Below, one piece after another: positions 12,101 through 25,790 of a stretch of DNA of 64,000 nucleotides (positions are counted from its first letter, which is position 1; each line of letters starts with the position of its first letter). The stretch covers positions 30,827,315-30,891,314 of the forward strand of contig NC_133232.1 in the NCBI RefSeq assembly GCF_040436345.1, read 5' to 3'. The position numbers and the translations under genes were made by a program. The DNA comes from Pagrus major. Taxonomy: Eukaryota > Chordata > Actinopteri > Spariformes > Sparidae. A model generated the notes under the pieces. The model did no database searches, was not told the DNA's origin, and saw nothing but the letters and a program-made list of their open reading frames with translations.

Positions 12101-13640
12101 CTGAGACCAGGAGGGATTCACCTGCCCTCAGACAACTTCTGCCCTGAGACCAGGAGGGATTCACCTGCCCTCAGACAACTTCTGCCCTGAGACCAGGAGG
12201 GATTCACCTGCCCTCAGACAACTTCTGCCCTGAGACAAGGAGAGATTTACCTGCCCTCAGACAACTTCTGCCCTGAGACCAGAGGAGACAGTTGACTCCC
12301 TTTTGTCCAACTACGTTGCCTTAAAACAGAAAAATACAACTTCTGACCTGAGACCAGGAGAGATTCACCTGCCCTCAGACAACTTCTGCCCTGAGACCAG
12401 GAGAGATTCATCTGCCCTCAGACAACATTGTGGAAACAATGGTCTCTGCCCTGAGACCAGATGAGACTAAACAGCCATGAGGAAAATCCTACAAAACAAC
12501 TTCTGCCCTGAGGCCAGAGGAGACAGTTGACTCCCTTTTGTCCAACTATGTTGCCCTGAGAACAGAAAAATACGACTTCTGCCCTGAGACCATTTTTTTC
12601 TTCATTGAAAATAATAAAAAAAAGTTCAATTGACCTTGTTCACTGTCAAGCTTGATTTTTAGTGCCAGTTTCTTCAACAAACAATGGACTTTGACTGTAG
12701 AAGCAACACAGTCAGGTGGTGTAACTGAAGAACTGTAACTGTCAGAAAACCAGTCAGTATCTGGTGTGAATTATTATCTCAGAAAATATCACAGATTCAC
12801 AGTACACCGCATTACACAAGTCTTATTATTATCAGTTAAAACGACTGTTAAAAGGTGCCATTTGTAAGAAATGTTGATTTTTAAGTGTGATTCCCAACTC
12901 GACAAACACTGAAGCATTAGGGATGTAGGTCAGACCGGCTGCCATCCCAATGTGTACATTTTTACATTTTACAGCTTCTTTTATTAATAAAAGAAGCAGT
13001 AAAATACTTTAAAAAGAGATGTATCTTATTTGACCCATTTAGTAATACAATGCAGCAGTGGTTGGGAGTCACTAGGTCAGATGACATGGAAGCTATTGTA
13101 AAGAAATGCTGAATTTTCATAATAATGTTCATATAAAATAAAAGAAGCAGTAAAATCCAATAAAAAGAAGTGTGTCCTTTGTGGCCTATGTAGTAATACA
13201 ATTCGGCATTGGTTTGCAGTCACTGGGTCACATGACATGGAAGCTCTTCACCATTATCTTATTCTTTGTGCAAAATAAAAACATGACACATGAGCAACCC
13301 AACACGGACACTCACCTTGGACTGATAGTAGTTTCCTGTTCCTGACACTCGCTTGTCTCTCTCCATCAGATACCACTGCCACGGCACCCGAGCGAGTCTC
13401 TTTTCCTACAGGACAGGAAAAAAAAGAGTATTTAACCGAGTAGTTTACACTCACAGACAGACAGACGGCATGTATCAGGGTTTAGCAGTGACATGTTAGC
13501 ACGCTCAGAGCCACATTAGCAGCTAGCATCCTCCTCACCTTTCCTCCGTTGGTGAACTTGTGGATCTGCGCGGTGGCGACGCCAGGAATGATCAAACACA
13601 CCGTCATGATGGCGAAGCCGGGCAGGATTTCATACCACAT
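9173..13640 (-). CDS. ndufa1: NADH:ubiquinone oxidoreductase subunit A1 (complex I MWFE subunit)
   Basis: A small single-pass inner-membrane subunit needed for complex I assembly. Three exons on the minus strand join in frame: 13640-13539, 13405-13316 and 9193-9173, giving 70 aa, the same as human. The start [15 protein letters not shown] corresponds to the eponymous MWFE. A hydrophobic helix at residues 7-25 is followed by HKFTNGGK, then [20 protein letters not shown], and the last exon encodes GLENIH and stop. The acceptor of the tiny last exon (CCCCCACAG|GG) and the donor of exon 2 (CCAAG|GTGAG) are clear. A polyadenylation signal (reverse complement at 8949-8954) ends the transcript near 8935. 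Intron 2 is about 4.1 kb, mostly a minisatellite (9350-12592). The gene is head-to-head with upf3b. Confidence 0.96.
9350..12592. repeat. Higher-order minisatellite array, 43-bp basic unit
   Basis: A tandem array of about 3.24 kb inside ndufa1 intron 2. The basic 43-bp unit (plus strand) begins CAACTTCTGCCCTGAGACCA, continues GGAGRGATTCACCTGCCCTC, then AGA; I estimate about 50 copies. Two longer spacer blocks interrupt it. One carries AGTTGACTCCCTTTTGTCC and AACTACGTTGCC and is seen 11 times. The other carries ACAATGGTCTCTGCCC and AGCCATGAGGAAAATCC and is seen 4 times, always just before a copy of the first. Copies differ by few changes (A/G at one position, C/T at another, CCCCCTG variants), suggesting recent expansion. 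The open frames it gives on the minus strand are repeat artefacts. Confidence 0.97.
12984..13248. repeat. Two-copy diverged tandem duplication
   Basis: About 112 bp at 12984-13095 recurs at 13134-13248: both start TAAAAGAAGCAGTAAAAT (after a short A/T lead) and end GACATGGAAGCT, with a shared TAGTAATACAAT inside. It lies in ndufa1 intron 2 between the minisatellite and exon 2. It may be part of an older MITE-type repeat (AAAAGGTGCCATTTGTAAG at 12850). Confidence 0.65.
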
Positions 13641-14498
13641 ACTGACAGCGACAGAGAGCGACCCCGATAACAACCAAGATGCCCCCCAAAAACTGTTTAT
13701 TTTGCTAAGAAGCTAACAAAATGTCGACGCTCCCGACGACCTACGATCAGCCAGCGGAAGAGGAATCATACTTCCTGTCAGCTTCTTTCAAAATAAAAGC
13801 GTCAGCTCTGCGAGGATAGCGCCGTCTGATAAAAAAAGCCCCACATTGTTGTACAAAAACTAGACTACCGTTCTGTCAAACGTAAGTATACGCTCTTTAT
13901 ATGTTATTCTATATTTACAATTCATTTTTGAATTATTACGTCCACCGTTAAATAGAATATTGACATTTTAGTCCGCACGTTGAACATTTAGCCTCGATTA
14001 AAGTTTGCTCAGCAAGCAAATATGACTTGTAATTGCTATGTTAGATTAAATCATTACTATGACTGGAGTTACTGATTTGAACACTCGCTTAGTGGTGTGA
14101 CAATTACTGTCACTTAAGAAATAAACTGCTTAAAAATATAAACTTAAACTTGCGAGCTTTTATTTTGATGGGCGAACGAAAACAGGAAGCATAGCTGATT
14201 CAAAGGTCATTTTTTTTTCAAACAAAATAAAAGAGGAAAAATAATGTTTCAGTCAAACTGCCACCGTAGATAATAAGAAGTAGAAAAAACAAAAGACATT
14301 ATTATTAATTATTATCATTATCATAATTATTAGCGCCCCCCTCCTGTGGTGACGTAGAACTGCAGGTCCAAACGTCAGAGAGGAAGTTACGGTTAGCGCG
14401 AGCTCGCAGCTAGCTAACTTGCTAACCTGCTAAAAAAAGTAAACAAGTCCGCGGGATGAGATGAAACCGTAGCGAGGGACCAAGCAGCTTTTTCAACC
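13641..14498. promoter_or_regulatory. Shared divergent promoter region of ndufa1 and upf3b
   Basis: About 860 bp separates the two start codons. TATA boxes are not evident. GCTAGC/GCTAAC motifs cluster at 14393-14430 beside upf3b. Likely transcription starts are near 13690 (minus) and near 14400 (plus), judged only from GC content and the position of the first ATGs. Two short upstream ATGs before upf3b (14456 and 14461) hit stops within a few codons. Confidence 0.4.
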
Positions 14499-16891
14499 AT
14501 GAAGGAAGACAAGGAAAACACTCGACCGAAGGAGAGAAAAGTGGAAATAAAATGTGAAGATGCAGAAAGGATGGAGAGGCCCAAAGAAAAGAAGGAGGCC
14601 ATGACAAAGGTAAAACTTGCTAGCTACGTTAGCTAAGGCTGCTAATAGTTGTCAGTTACAGACAGGAGCAGTTCCCTAGTATCACTGTTTAGTCAGGTAT
14701 AACATGTGTATTTTACTTTGTAGTGTCTAGTATAAGTTGAAGCCAGGCTTCCCTACATTAACCCCGACTTTAAGTTCAAATCAGCCAGTTGTTGCCCCAT
14801 GTTGACTCCCTCCCAGCTCAGATATGTTAAACTGCCCATGATCTTGTTTTAGATTGTGATCAGACGATTACCACCAAGTCTGACCAAGGAGGAGCTGGAG
14901 GAGCAGCTGCAGCCTCTCCCAGAGGTGGACTACCTGGAGTTTTTCTCCAACGACACCAGGTGAATTTATATAAAGACGACTCATCATTAAAAAAAAAAAA
15001 GTCTACCACTGAGTGTGATAGTTTAACCTGACATGAGTTTTCTCTCCATTCAGCCTTTATCCTCACCTCTTCGCAAGGGCTTACATAAACTTCAGAAACC
15101 AGGAGGATATAGTCCTCTTCAGGGATCGATTTGATGGATATGTGTTCATCGACAGCAGAGGTATGAAGGGCATACATGCACAGCTAAATACAGGAAGTTG
15201 AGGATTTGCTCAGATGTGAATTGAGGCTTCACGCTTGTACATTTTTTTCCCCTATACAGGACAGGAGTATCCTGCTGTGGTGGAGTTTGCACCTTTTCAA
15301 AAGACTGCCAAGAAAAGAAGCAAGAAAAAGGATGCAAAGTGTGGAACGATTGTGGAAGGTAAAGATATTTACTGGTATTGAACGAACAAGGAGCAGTCTT
15401 GCCAGTCTTACTAGAAGCAGCAACATGTCTCTATTGTATGTTACATAATTTCTGTCAGATCCTGAATACAAGAAGTTCCTTGAATATTACAACGGGGATG
15501 AAGAGAAGTTGACATCAACACCTGAGACCCTGTTGGAAGAGCTTGAGGCAAAATCAAAGGAGCTTGTAGGTAGGTAAAAAGTCCCTTTTTAGTCAAAAGA
15601 TTCCCCCTGAAACATCATTGTATACATCTTAAACCAGACATACTGCTGGAGTTATATATCAAACCTACTTCCTTCTCCCTCCAAGCTAAGAAAACAACTC
15701 CTCTACTGGACTTCCTGAAGAATAAACAGGTAAATAAGTACTGCGGCACAACAATGTGGTGTTCTGTTTAATGATCTCACGTTTCATGATGAAGGCTGGC
15801 CTCATGTCCTGTTTTAATGCTCTTCAGAGAATCAGGGAGGAGAAAAAAGAAGAGAGAAGAAGGAGGGAGCTTGAGCGCAAGCGTCTGCGTGATGAGGAGC
15901 GTCGTAAGTGGAGGGAGGAGGAGAGGAGGAAGCGTAAAGAGGCCGAGAAGATGAAGAGGCTTGAGAAGCCGCTGGAGAAAGACAAGGACCAAGTTAAAGA
16001 AGAACCAAAAATTAAGGTGTGTGCTGCGGTGGATTGAAGCAGTTTCAAATGGTGTGCAATTTCCAATATCTTATGATGATTTTGTCTTTATTTATTTTTT
16101 TAACTGTGTAGCTCCTGAAGAAACCAGACAGAGGGGAGGATGCTGATTCTGAGAAGCCCAAAGACAAGGCCAAGAAACCAGAGAAACCAGTTAAAGAGGA
16201 CAGATCCATGGGCAGTTCTGATCATAAGAGGCGTCAAAACATTGAAAACAAGGAAGATCGAGGAAGGAAGTAAGTTACTTTAGTTCTTATTTTGAAAACA
16301 CATTGCTCACTCTGAACTGAATACTTCAACAAGATTTGTGCTTCACACACAGAACGGACGATCAAGGTCGGAAGGAGTTCAGGGAGCGTGACCCTGATCG
16401 TGACCGAGAGCGGGAGAAGGAGCGGCGGCAGAGAGAGAAGGAGCGCCTGAGGAGACAGGACGAAGAACGGCGGAGAAGGCGAGAAAGGCAGGATGGAGAG
16501 AACTCGTACAGGAAGCGAGAGGTGGAGGGTAAAAAAGAAAAGGAGCGTGCCATGGAGCAGAAAAAGGGTGATAACGTTGGAGATTCCTCTCGCTCGGAGA
16601 GGCCGGAGAAGCCTGCCAAAGACCACAAGAAGGATGATAGTGGTAAAAGAGAGCGCCTGAGAAACAAGGTAATGATTCTTGCCTTTCAAATAATCCTCAA
16701 GTAACTCTGAAGCCTTTTTTAAAATCATTTCTAAGACTGTTACTTCTTTGCGTCAGGACCGGCCTGCTATTCAGCTGTACCAGCCAGGAGCCAGAAGCCG
16801 CAATCGAGGCGGAGGAGGAGGCGAGTGCAACTCTGCCGACGGGAAGCCAGATACTGAGCAGGAGAAAGTGGCAGACAAAGGAGACGATTGA
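14499..16891 (+). CDS. upf3b: Regulator of nonsense transcripts 3B
   Basis: UPF3B bridges the exon-junction complex to UPF2/UPF1 in nonsense-mediated mRNA decay. Ten exons join in frame: 14499-14609, 14853-14959, 15054-15160, 15260-15358, 15459-15569, 15686-15729, 15828-16016, 16112-16269, 16353-16668, 16757-16891 (458 aa). The Smg4/UPF3 RRM-like domain covers residues about 37-190 (KIVIRRLPPSLTKEELEEQL; VVEFAPFQKTAKKRSKKKD; EYKKFLEYY). A long Arg/Glu/Lys coiled-coil region follows. The EJC-binding motif sits at the C-terminus (DRPAIQLYQPGARSRNR). The start has an ATG with AACC before it. Polyadenylation is probable at AATAAA 17672-17677, leaving a UTR of about 800 nt. Head-to-head with ndufa1 and upstream of rpl39, as in human. 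Confidence 0.96.
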
Positions 16892-18720
16892 GCAGATTTC
16901 TACTTTATGGCATTTTAAGTTTGGTGAGGCGAAGGGGAGGCAGGCCTGTGAGGCTCAGAGCAGCGATGTGGCGCCTCAGGGCGACGTGCACTGCACCTCA
17001 AGCAGGGCTGCATCCAGCTCTCCCAGTCTCAGAGGCAGAGATGTGATTGTGGAGCCTCTTAGTGCCTGAATGTGACCCTCTTTAGTTTTATTTGTTAGGA
17101 AAGGTAAGAGTAACCTTTGGAAAGAGTTTGGCTGTAGGGCACAGTAGGTGAAGCCAAAGCTTTCTTGGACCACGTGAACTTAAAGTGACCTTATTTCAGT
17201 ATTGTTTCTCTGTTGTTCACACGGCAAACATCGGCTTTGAACATGTTCATACATATCACACACTCGAGGCATAAAATCTCTTCACATGTGTTTAACCTCC
17301 CAGTTACTCAATATGTCAACATTTCCAAGCTCACTCATATTGTTTCTACACTGTCCTGAATGCCATTTTCAGTTTGAAGTGTCTCTGCCTGGGGAGCTAG
17401 ACAATCCAAATGTATGTAATTAAAACTTTTCAAGGTCTGTAACTCAAAAACAGTCGTAGTCTTACAGGCACAACATGCGCTGAAGGACGTAGTCAGCTCT
17501 TGTTCTGACTGAGGAAAAATAGCCATTTTCTGACCAGACTGCCACCTGACAGCCATGCCTGCATGCGGCCTTCAATCGGATCATTGATCAACCTGTGGCC
17601 TTCCTCCTTTTCTAATAAAAAAAAAAAGCCAAACTCTCCCTTAAGTTGTTAATGTGTGATGTACAAAACTGAATAAAGCATGAGAACACATCACTGCTGG
17701 TGACACTGACGCACAGTAGCAGCTTTTGATGGAAATAAATGAGGTCTTTGCGAAAGTGTCTTTTTTTTCCTCTTTGATAAGATCTTGTCGATTAAAAAAC
17801 TCATTGATGATTTCTGTTTTTTATTTTGTGTTAGTAGGTTTAGCTTTTTTGTTTTCTTAACTTTGGGGCTTTTGAGTAATTTCATAACGCTGCAGTAATT
17901 CAGTTTTTGCAGTTTTACTGCTCGATGGGCCAAATTAACTATTGAAACTAGACTTGAATCTTTATCCCAGAACGGCTGAGACCGGGAATGAAATTTGCTC
18001 CCGGGGCCCTGCTGACTTTATCAACGTTATTAGGAAATGTATCATCTGAGCACTAGACCTGTCCACAGAAATACCTCATGATACAGACCCCGCTGTAGCT
18101 GGTTTTGTACTTAAGTGGTACATATTCCCTAACTAATCTGCAGTTAATACAATTTACCAAAACTTATTGACACATAGTAAATCTTGGGCTTTTGTGGCCC
18201 TACAGAAGATTCATTTGAGTTTTTCAGTTATCATCGGGGAAAAGGAGTCAGAAGGGGACTTGAGGATCGGTTCGCACAAATATGAAAATTCAGTCAATAT
18301 CCAGGCTGAGTGAAATTCAGTTGTGTTTATATTTCTGGAGCTTAACATCAAAACAGAGTTGCATCATTCTCCTAAACAACTGAAGTAGATGGGGATCATC
18401 AGCATCATACAGCTCCAACAGTGTAATCCAAGTCTCCGAAAGCCTCAAGATCCCAAAAATGTGTTTGATTAGACACTATTTTAACCCTTTGTTGGGCTGA
18501 ACTTTACTTTTCGGGTGAATTTAACCTTTAAATAGTATAAAATATATGAAAAGTAACTAGTAGAGTAACAGCAAAACTTTTCCCTCTCAGTATAAAGTAG
18601 CATCAAGTAAAAAATACTCAAATAAAGTACACATACCTCAGAAATGTGTATAAATACTCCACAGTACATCATAATGTGTATTTTCCCCCTAAGAAACTGA
18701 GATCAGTGTTACCTCAACCC
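16892..18720. other. upf3b 3' UTR and upf3b-rpl39 spacer
   Basis: The upf3b 3' UTR runs to about 17700 (AATAAA at 17672-17677; a weaker AATAAA at 17608). After that, 17700-18720 holds no gene I can recognise. The segment at about 18540-18670 (AAAAAATACTCAAATAAAGTAC...) looks like a worn dispersed repeat of a type common in fish. Confidence 0.4.
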
Positions 18721-18725
18721 TCCGC

Positions 18726-18790
18726 GTGACGTCGCTGTTCGGCGGACGCTCATTGGATAAAACAGCGACGTCACTTCCTTCTTTCTCTTC
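18726..18790 (+). promoter_or_regulatory. rpl39 core promoter: CRE inverted repeat, CCAAT box, TOP-like start
   Basis: GTGACGTCGCTGTT (18726-18739) is repeated perfectly inverted as AACAGCGACGTCAC (18761-18774). Each arm carries a full CRE/ATF half-palindrome TGACGTC, and an inverted CCAAT box (ATTGG) lies between them. Directly after is a pyrimidine-rich tract (CCTTCTTTCTCTTC, about 18776-18790) fitting the 5' TOP start of ribosomal-protein mRNAs, about 40 nt before the ATG. Confidence 0.65.
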
Positions 18791-18826
18791 GACCACCGCC
18801 ATAGTGGGGAAAGGACTGTGGACAAA

Positions 18827-21795
<2,969 letters not shown>

Positions 21796-22249
21796 ACGCG
21801 AGGATCTGCGGATCCCAGCGTCCCTCCATCCCAACATCTGCCAGGACGTCCAGCTGCTGGGCCTGACCGCGGGGAGGGAGCCATGTTATCTGGAGCAGCA
21901 GTCGTTTTGTACAGATACTCTGGTTATGCTCATGTTTGACAATAAAAGATCTGTGATCAAACTTGAAGTGAAGCTGTGGCATTTTTATTTCCCCACAAAG
22001 TATAGCCGAGCGATATCCATTTACAGGCGGCGTGTTTTCTGAAGGGGGGGGGGGACCGCTGACTCAGCTCTGAAGGGGGGTTTCCATCTCTTGACCACAC
22101 GGCAAACACTTCATGAAAGATTGTGGTTATTTCTAGTTTTCAAGGATTTGAGTTTGGTTTCGCTGCCTGTGCCAGACACAGCGGAGCTATTCAAGAAGCC
22201 AGCAGTGAGACAAACGATGAAATATTGACTCAAAAGTGCAAAACCTTGG

Positions 22250-23350
22250 AAAAGTTTGCCGTGTCAGCAATGACTAACATTTCAGATGTTGACACAAGCA
22301 GAAGTGGGTCAGCGGCAAGAAATGTTTACAGAAGGGTCATTATACAGATGTTCTTATCACAGTGAGGTCCAGAGAAAGTTCATGTAAAAGACTGAAGTGC
22401 CGATACTTTTCATTCAGTGCTCTCTAAAGGACAATTACTGGATGGATAATCTTGGTGTTGCAATGTTGTGGCCCCTGAGACCCTTTAAAACGTAGCAGTG
22501 TGAACTTGGTGACTCTTCATTACAAGTTATAGCCTCAGTTATGAGCTGTTTTAAATAACTGAGGAGGTGAAATATTTTACAAGGAAGGCAAAGATTTGTT
22601 CTGTTTTTATCCCTTTTGATAATGACTTTTAATCTTCATCTCGTTCATCCTGGTAGGCGATAAATCTGTGAGCTGGACAAATGTTTCAGGTTGTCCCGTC
22701 TCATTCTCGTCAATGCAAAATCTCAAGAACGCCTTGAGGGAATTTATTCAAATTTGGCACAAATATCCGCTTGGACTCGAGGACGACCTCATTAGACGTT
22801 GGTGGTGAAACGTCAAGGTCACTGCGACCACAGAAAACACATTTAGGCTATTTCTCTATATTATATGAAAACTACGACAACATTTTACACAAATGACCCA
22901 GGATACAATGATGACGAGGACATTTTACATCTAAAAGATCACAGGTCATAAAACAATCATACTTGAAACAATGATTTACACACAAAGTAGAAACATTCTC
23001 ACTTTGCAGTGTCAGCGATGCTAACATCTGGGCTGCTGACACAAGAACCGGGTCAGCAGCAAGAAATGTTTACAAATAGGTCATGCATACCTGTTTATTA
23101 TTACAGTAAAGGTGATGTAAAATAAAGGATTTACTTGAAGTGCCAGTACTTTAATTTACTTCAACAGGACGACTGCATGACCCTGGTGACCCCTCGTACA
23201 GGCCTCAGTGCACGTGGACATGAGTCACCAACAGTTTCCCTTCTCTTGAGGATTTTAGAGGCTTGAAGAAGTGAAAGTGTCAAGTATTTCATAAGTAAGG
23301 CAAATATGTTCACCTCATCCCTTTGATTATCAGTGAATCCCCATCTTTTT
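22250..23350. repeat. Diverged segmental duplication between rpl39 and sowahd, flanking another repeat
   Basis: A block at about 22255-22650 (GTGTCAGCAATGACTAACAT... CAAGAAATGTTTACAGAAG... GAAGTGCCGATACTTT) reappears at about 23005-23350 (GTGTCAGCGATGCTAACAT... CAAGAAATGTTTACAAATAG... GAAGTGCCAGTACTTT). Between the copies (about 22640-22850) lies a piece with TCTCAAGAACGCCTTGAGGG and AATTTGGCACAAATA, a motif I recognise from fish dispersed repeats. No gene is seen. Confidence 0.5.
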
Positions 23351-23389
23351 GAATGATTTCTGCCTTTAATTAAATCTTTAAAACCTAAT

Positions 23390-23664
23390 TTAAAGGGGCA
23401 CGATGATTGCATGATTTTTTTGTGCTTAAACAAACTAAATAATCAAACTTTGTCTTCGTTGCCATGACTGAATAAACTGAACAGACAAACTGATCTTAGA
23501 GGACAACACAGCTTCAGACTGCTGTACTTTTACTTTTTGTTCTGTGGACTTATTTTCCTCTGAGAACAGCTTGTTTATAGAGTTACAGAAATAATAAATA
23601 GTTTGTATATATTTCCTTATCGATATTGTAAATAACTTTCAGACTTTCTATAGTGCCCCTTTAA
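23390..23664. mobile_element. MITE-like element, second copy of the TTAAAGG..GCAC family
   Basis: The ends are TTAAAGGGGCAC and GTGCCCCTTTAA, a perfect inverted match of 11-12 bp. The interior aligns with the copy at 4398-4709 (ACTGAATAAACTGAACAGAC; GAGGACAACAC). Non-coding, in the 3' flank of sowahd. Confidence 0.7.
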
Positions 23665-24048
23665 GTAAAACAAAATCTGCAAATACTGTTTCCAGTATAA
23701 ATTAACATGTTTTCAAGAATTTACAAGAAATCACTTTCTGTCTTGAAGTTCACCCACACATGAAAATCCAGTCATGATCCACTCACCCTCCTGCTGATGG
23801 AAAGTCTGGTGAAGGAAAACATCTCTGGAGAGCTTGTTTGTCAGGATACATGACTGGATAATGACTGAAGTTTCATTTTTGGGTGAACTTTTCCTTTAAA
23901 AAGAGCCAAGTGGGCTGCTGCTCTGGAATAAAACTTGAACTTGATGTGGAAAATAAAACTGGAAAACAAAAGCTGCCCTGGTGAGAGGCTTTTGCAGTGA
24001 CTCCTCACACTCAAACACGGATTTACTTCTCATATCTGAAGGCTTCTC

Positions 24049-24999
24049 TCAGCTTTTGTGTCCGAGACGCAGCAGCTTCCTTAAAGACCTGAACCTCCAG
24101 CTGCCGGCCCTCTTAGTCCGGTCAAAGGCGCTCGCTTCACCTGTCTCTGCTCCATCCACCTCGTCGGGTGCGCTCACGGCCACCGCGCTGTTGTTGTTTG
24201 CGTTTCTGTTGACATTTTGCGCACACCCGCGGCTGTGCTCGTCGTCCCACGTCCCCAGCAGCTCCTTCATCTCCAGCGGGGCGTCTCCCTCCAGATACTG
24301 CCACGGTCGCCTCCCGTTATAGTCCATGGCATCGACGTTGGCGCCGAAAGCTCCGACCAGCAGCTTGATGACCATGTACTGCCGGTGCATGCTGGCGACG
24401 TGCAGCGGGGTGAGCCCGCCGCTGCCCCGCACGTTCACATTCACGGGGATCCCCGCACTTTCCGCGTAGCGCAGAACTTTGAGCAGAGTCTCGTCCTGTC
24501 CCCTCTTGGCCAGCCAGTGCAGCACCGAGTACCCGCTGATGAAATCCTTCCTGGTCAGCAGGTTCGGGTCCGCGGAGATGAACTCCAGCAGGGTTTCATA
24601 GCTCCCCTCCACTGCTGACAGCATCCAGGCGTGCTCCATGGGGTACAGCGCCCAGCCCGCGTCCTGCTCCGAGGACACGCTGTGCGTGTGCGCGGACAGC
24701 ACGCTGCTGAAGCTGCTGTGCGACGGGTCGCTCAACAGCAGCTCTTTCAGGTATTTTTTACGCATAGCAGGTGTGAAGGAGCCCCTCTCCGGAGCCTCTC
24801 TCTGGAGCCCGGAGCTGTCACTGACCTCCAGCTGCCTCTGCAGCCGCGACCTACGCTGGAAAGCAGTGGGCATGACCTGCATGCCATATCTGGAGAGTCG
24901 CTCCACAACGGTGGCCTGTCTGGACGTCCTGCTGCCGTGGGCGTCGGTATCGCTGACAGCTGGTTCGGATCCAGCATCATCCGATCTGCTCTCATACAT
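24049..24999 (-). CDS. sowahd: Sosondowah ankyrin repeat domain family member D
   Basis: A single-exon gene of 316 aa, as in mammals where SOWAHD (ANKRD58) is intronless and of similar length. The molecular function of the family is not known to me. The N-terminal half is polar and low-complexity. From about residue 115 the SOWAH-type ankyrin core begins (WALYPMEHAWMLSAVEGSYE; LLTRKDFISGYSVLHWLAKR; GGLTPLHVASMHRQYMVIKL; DAMDYNGRRPWQYLEG), giving two clear ankyrin repeats plus a degenerate one. The C-terminal tail is basic (RFRSLRKLLRLGHKS). The start is ATG at 24999 with no closer upstream in-frame ATG seen. The gene is GC-rich compared with its flanks. It lies between rpl39 and septin6 as in human, and convergent with rpl39. 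Confidence 0.92.
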   Translation of the reverse strand: MYESRSDDAGSEPAVSDTDAHGSRTSRQATVVERLSRYGMQVMPTAFQRRSRLQRQLEVSDSSGLQREAPERGSFTPAMRKKYLKELLLSDPSHSSFSSVLSAHTHSVSSEQDAGWALYPMEHAWMLSAVEGSYETLLEFISADPNLLTRKDFISGYSVLHWLAKRGQDETLLKVLRYAESAGIPVNVNVRGSGGLTPLHVASMHRQYMVIKLLVGAFGANVDAMDYNGRRPWQYLEGDAPLEMKELLGTWDDEHSRGCAQNVNRNANNNSAVAVSAPDEVDGAETGEASAFDRTKRAGSWRFRSLRKLLRLGHKS

Positions 25000-25790
25000 G
25001 CTGCTCAGCTACTTCCCTTTATTTAGACACCACCCAGCAGACACCAGTGTCAGATTATGAACCGGGGACGGTTTCCCTCCACTCCTCTGGACTCATTCCC
25101 TGTGTCACGGGAGGGAAAAGTGTATTTGTAATTCATATACACGTCTGGAAACATCTCAGCAATGCGTAAACATTCAATTTAAGTGCAAACAGAGCAAGTT
25201 CCTCATTTTGACAGCATGTTGAAATCAGCTCTGTTCAACCCCTCAGCGCAGAAATACTAACAATTAATGTTTGTTTTATCCGACTGCTGCCACGCCGATG
25301 TTACTCACCTGTCCGGTGTCCAAAGCGCGCACCGACTCACGCATCAGGCGCACAATGACTCTCCCACCGTGTCGGCTGTTAACTGCTTCACTCCCTGTTT
25401 AAAGGCAGACTGACAGGACATGAGTTGTTATTTTCAGGGTTTACTCCGAACAACTGAGCTACAGACACAAGTGGAGACTCTTCCTTTCCCTTTACAAGAG
25501 GAAATGAGACAAAGTTCACTCTAATCTCAGGCAATGACGAGAATCCCTCACATGTGACCACTGATGGACTTCAAAAGCAGGAAGTAACACTTCTTTCCTG
25601 ATGTCTCCCACAGCCTGAGGGAGAAGTGCTCAGATATCAGGGTAGAAATACTGCAGTACAACAAGTATTACTTCATGTGTCGACATAAAAATGTAATACC
25701 AAAAGGAAAAGTACTGATTACGCAGAATAATGAGGGCTACATTATCAGTGGTGGTGTATTAATGTGTGTCACCTGAAGATGGTAAAGGTG
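25000..25790. other. Upstream flank of sowahd
   Basis: Probably includes the sowahd promoter. No TATA box or coding sequence is recognised. The part at 25660-25760 has the style of a diverged dispersed repeat (GAAAAGTACTGATTACGCAGAATAAT). Confidence 0.35.

Noticed and set aside
9350-12592. Several 60-85 aa minus-strand ORFs (e.g. 10466-10720, 11882-12121) with recurring WSQGR and VSGQKL
   Set aside because: They are frame products of the 43-bp minisatellite inside an intron. 43 is not a multiple of 3, so the frame drifts, and there is no start or domain conservation.
9350-12592. CRISPR-like alternation of repeat and spacer
   Set aside because: The longer blocks recur (11 and 4 times) rather than being unique spacers, and the host is a vertebrate genome.
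15756-16066. Separate small genes in upf3b exons 7-9
   Set aside because: The frames are explained by upf3b exons and their antisense.
24217-25060. Plus-strand ORFs of 131-140 aa opposite sowahd
   Set aside because: Antisense shadows of the GC-rich sowahd coding frame.
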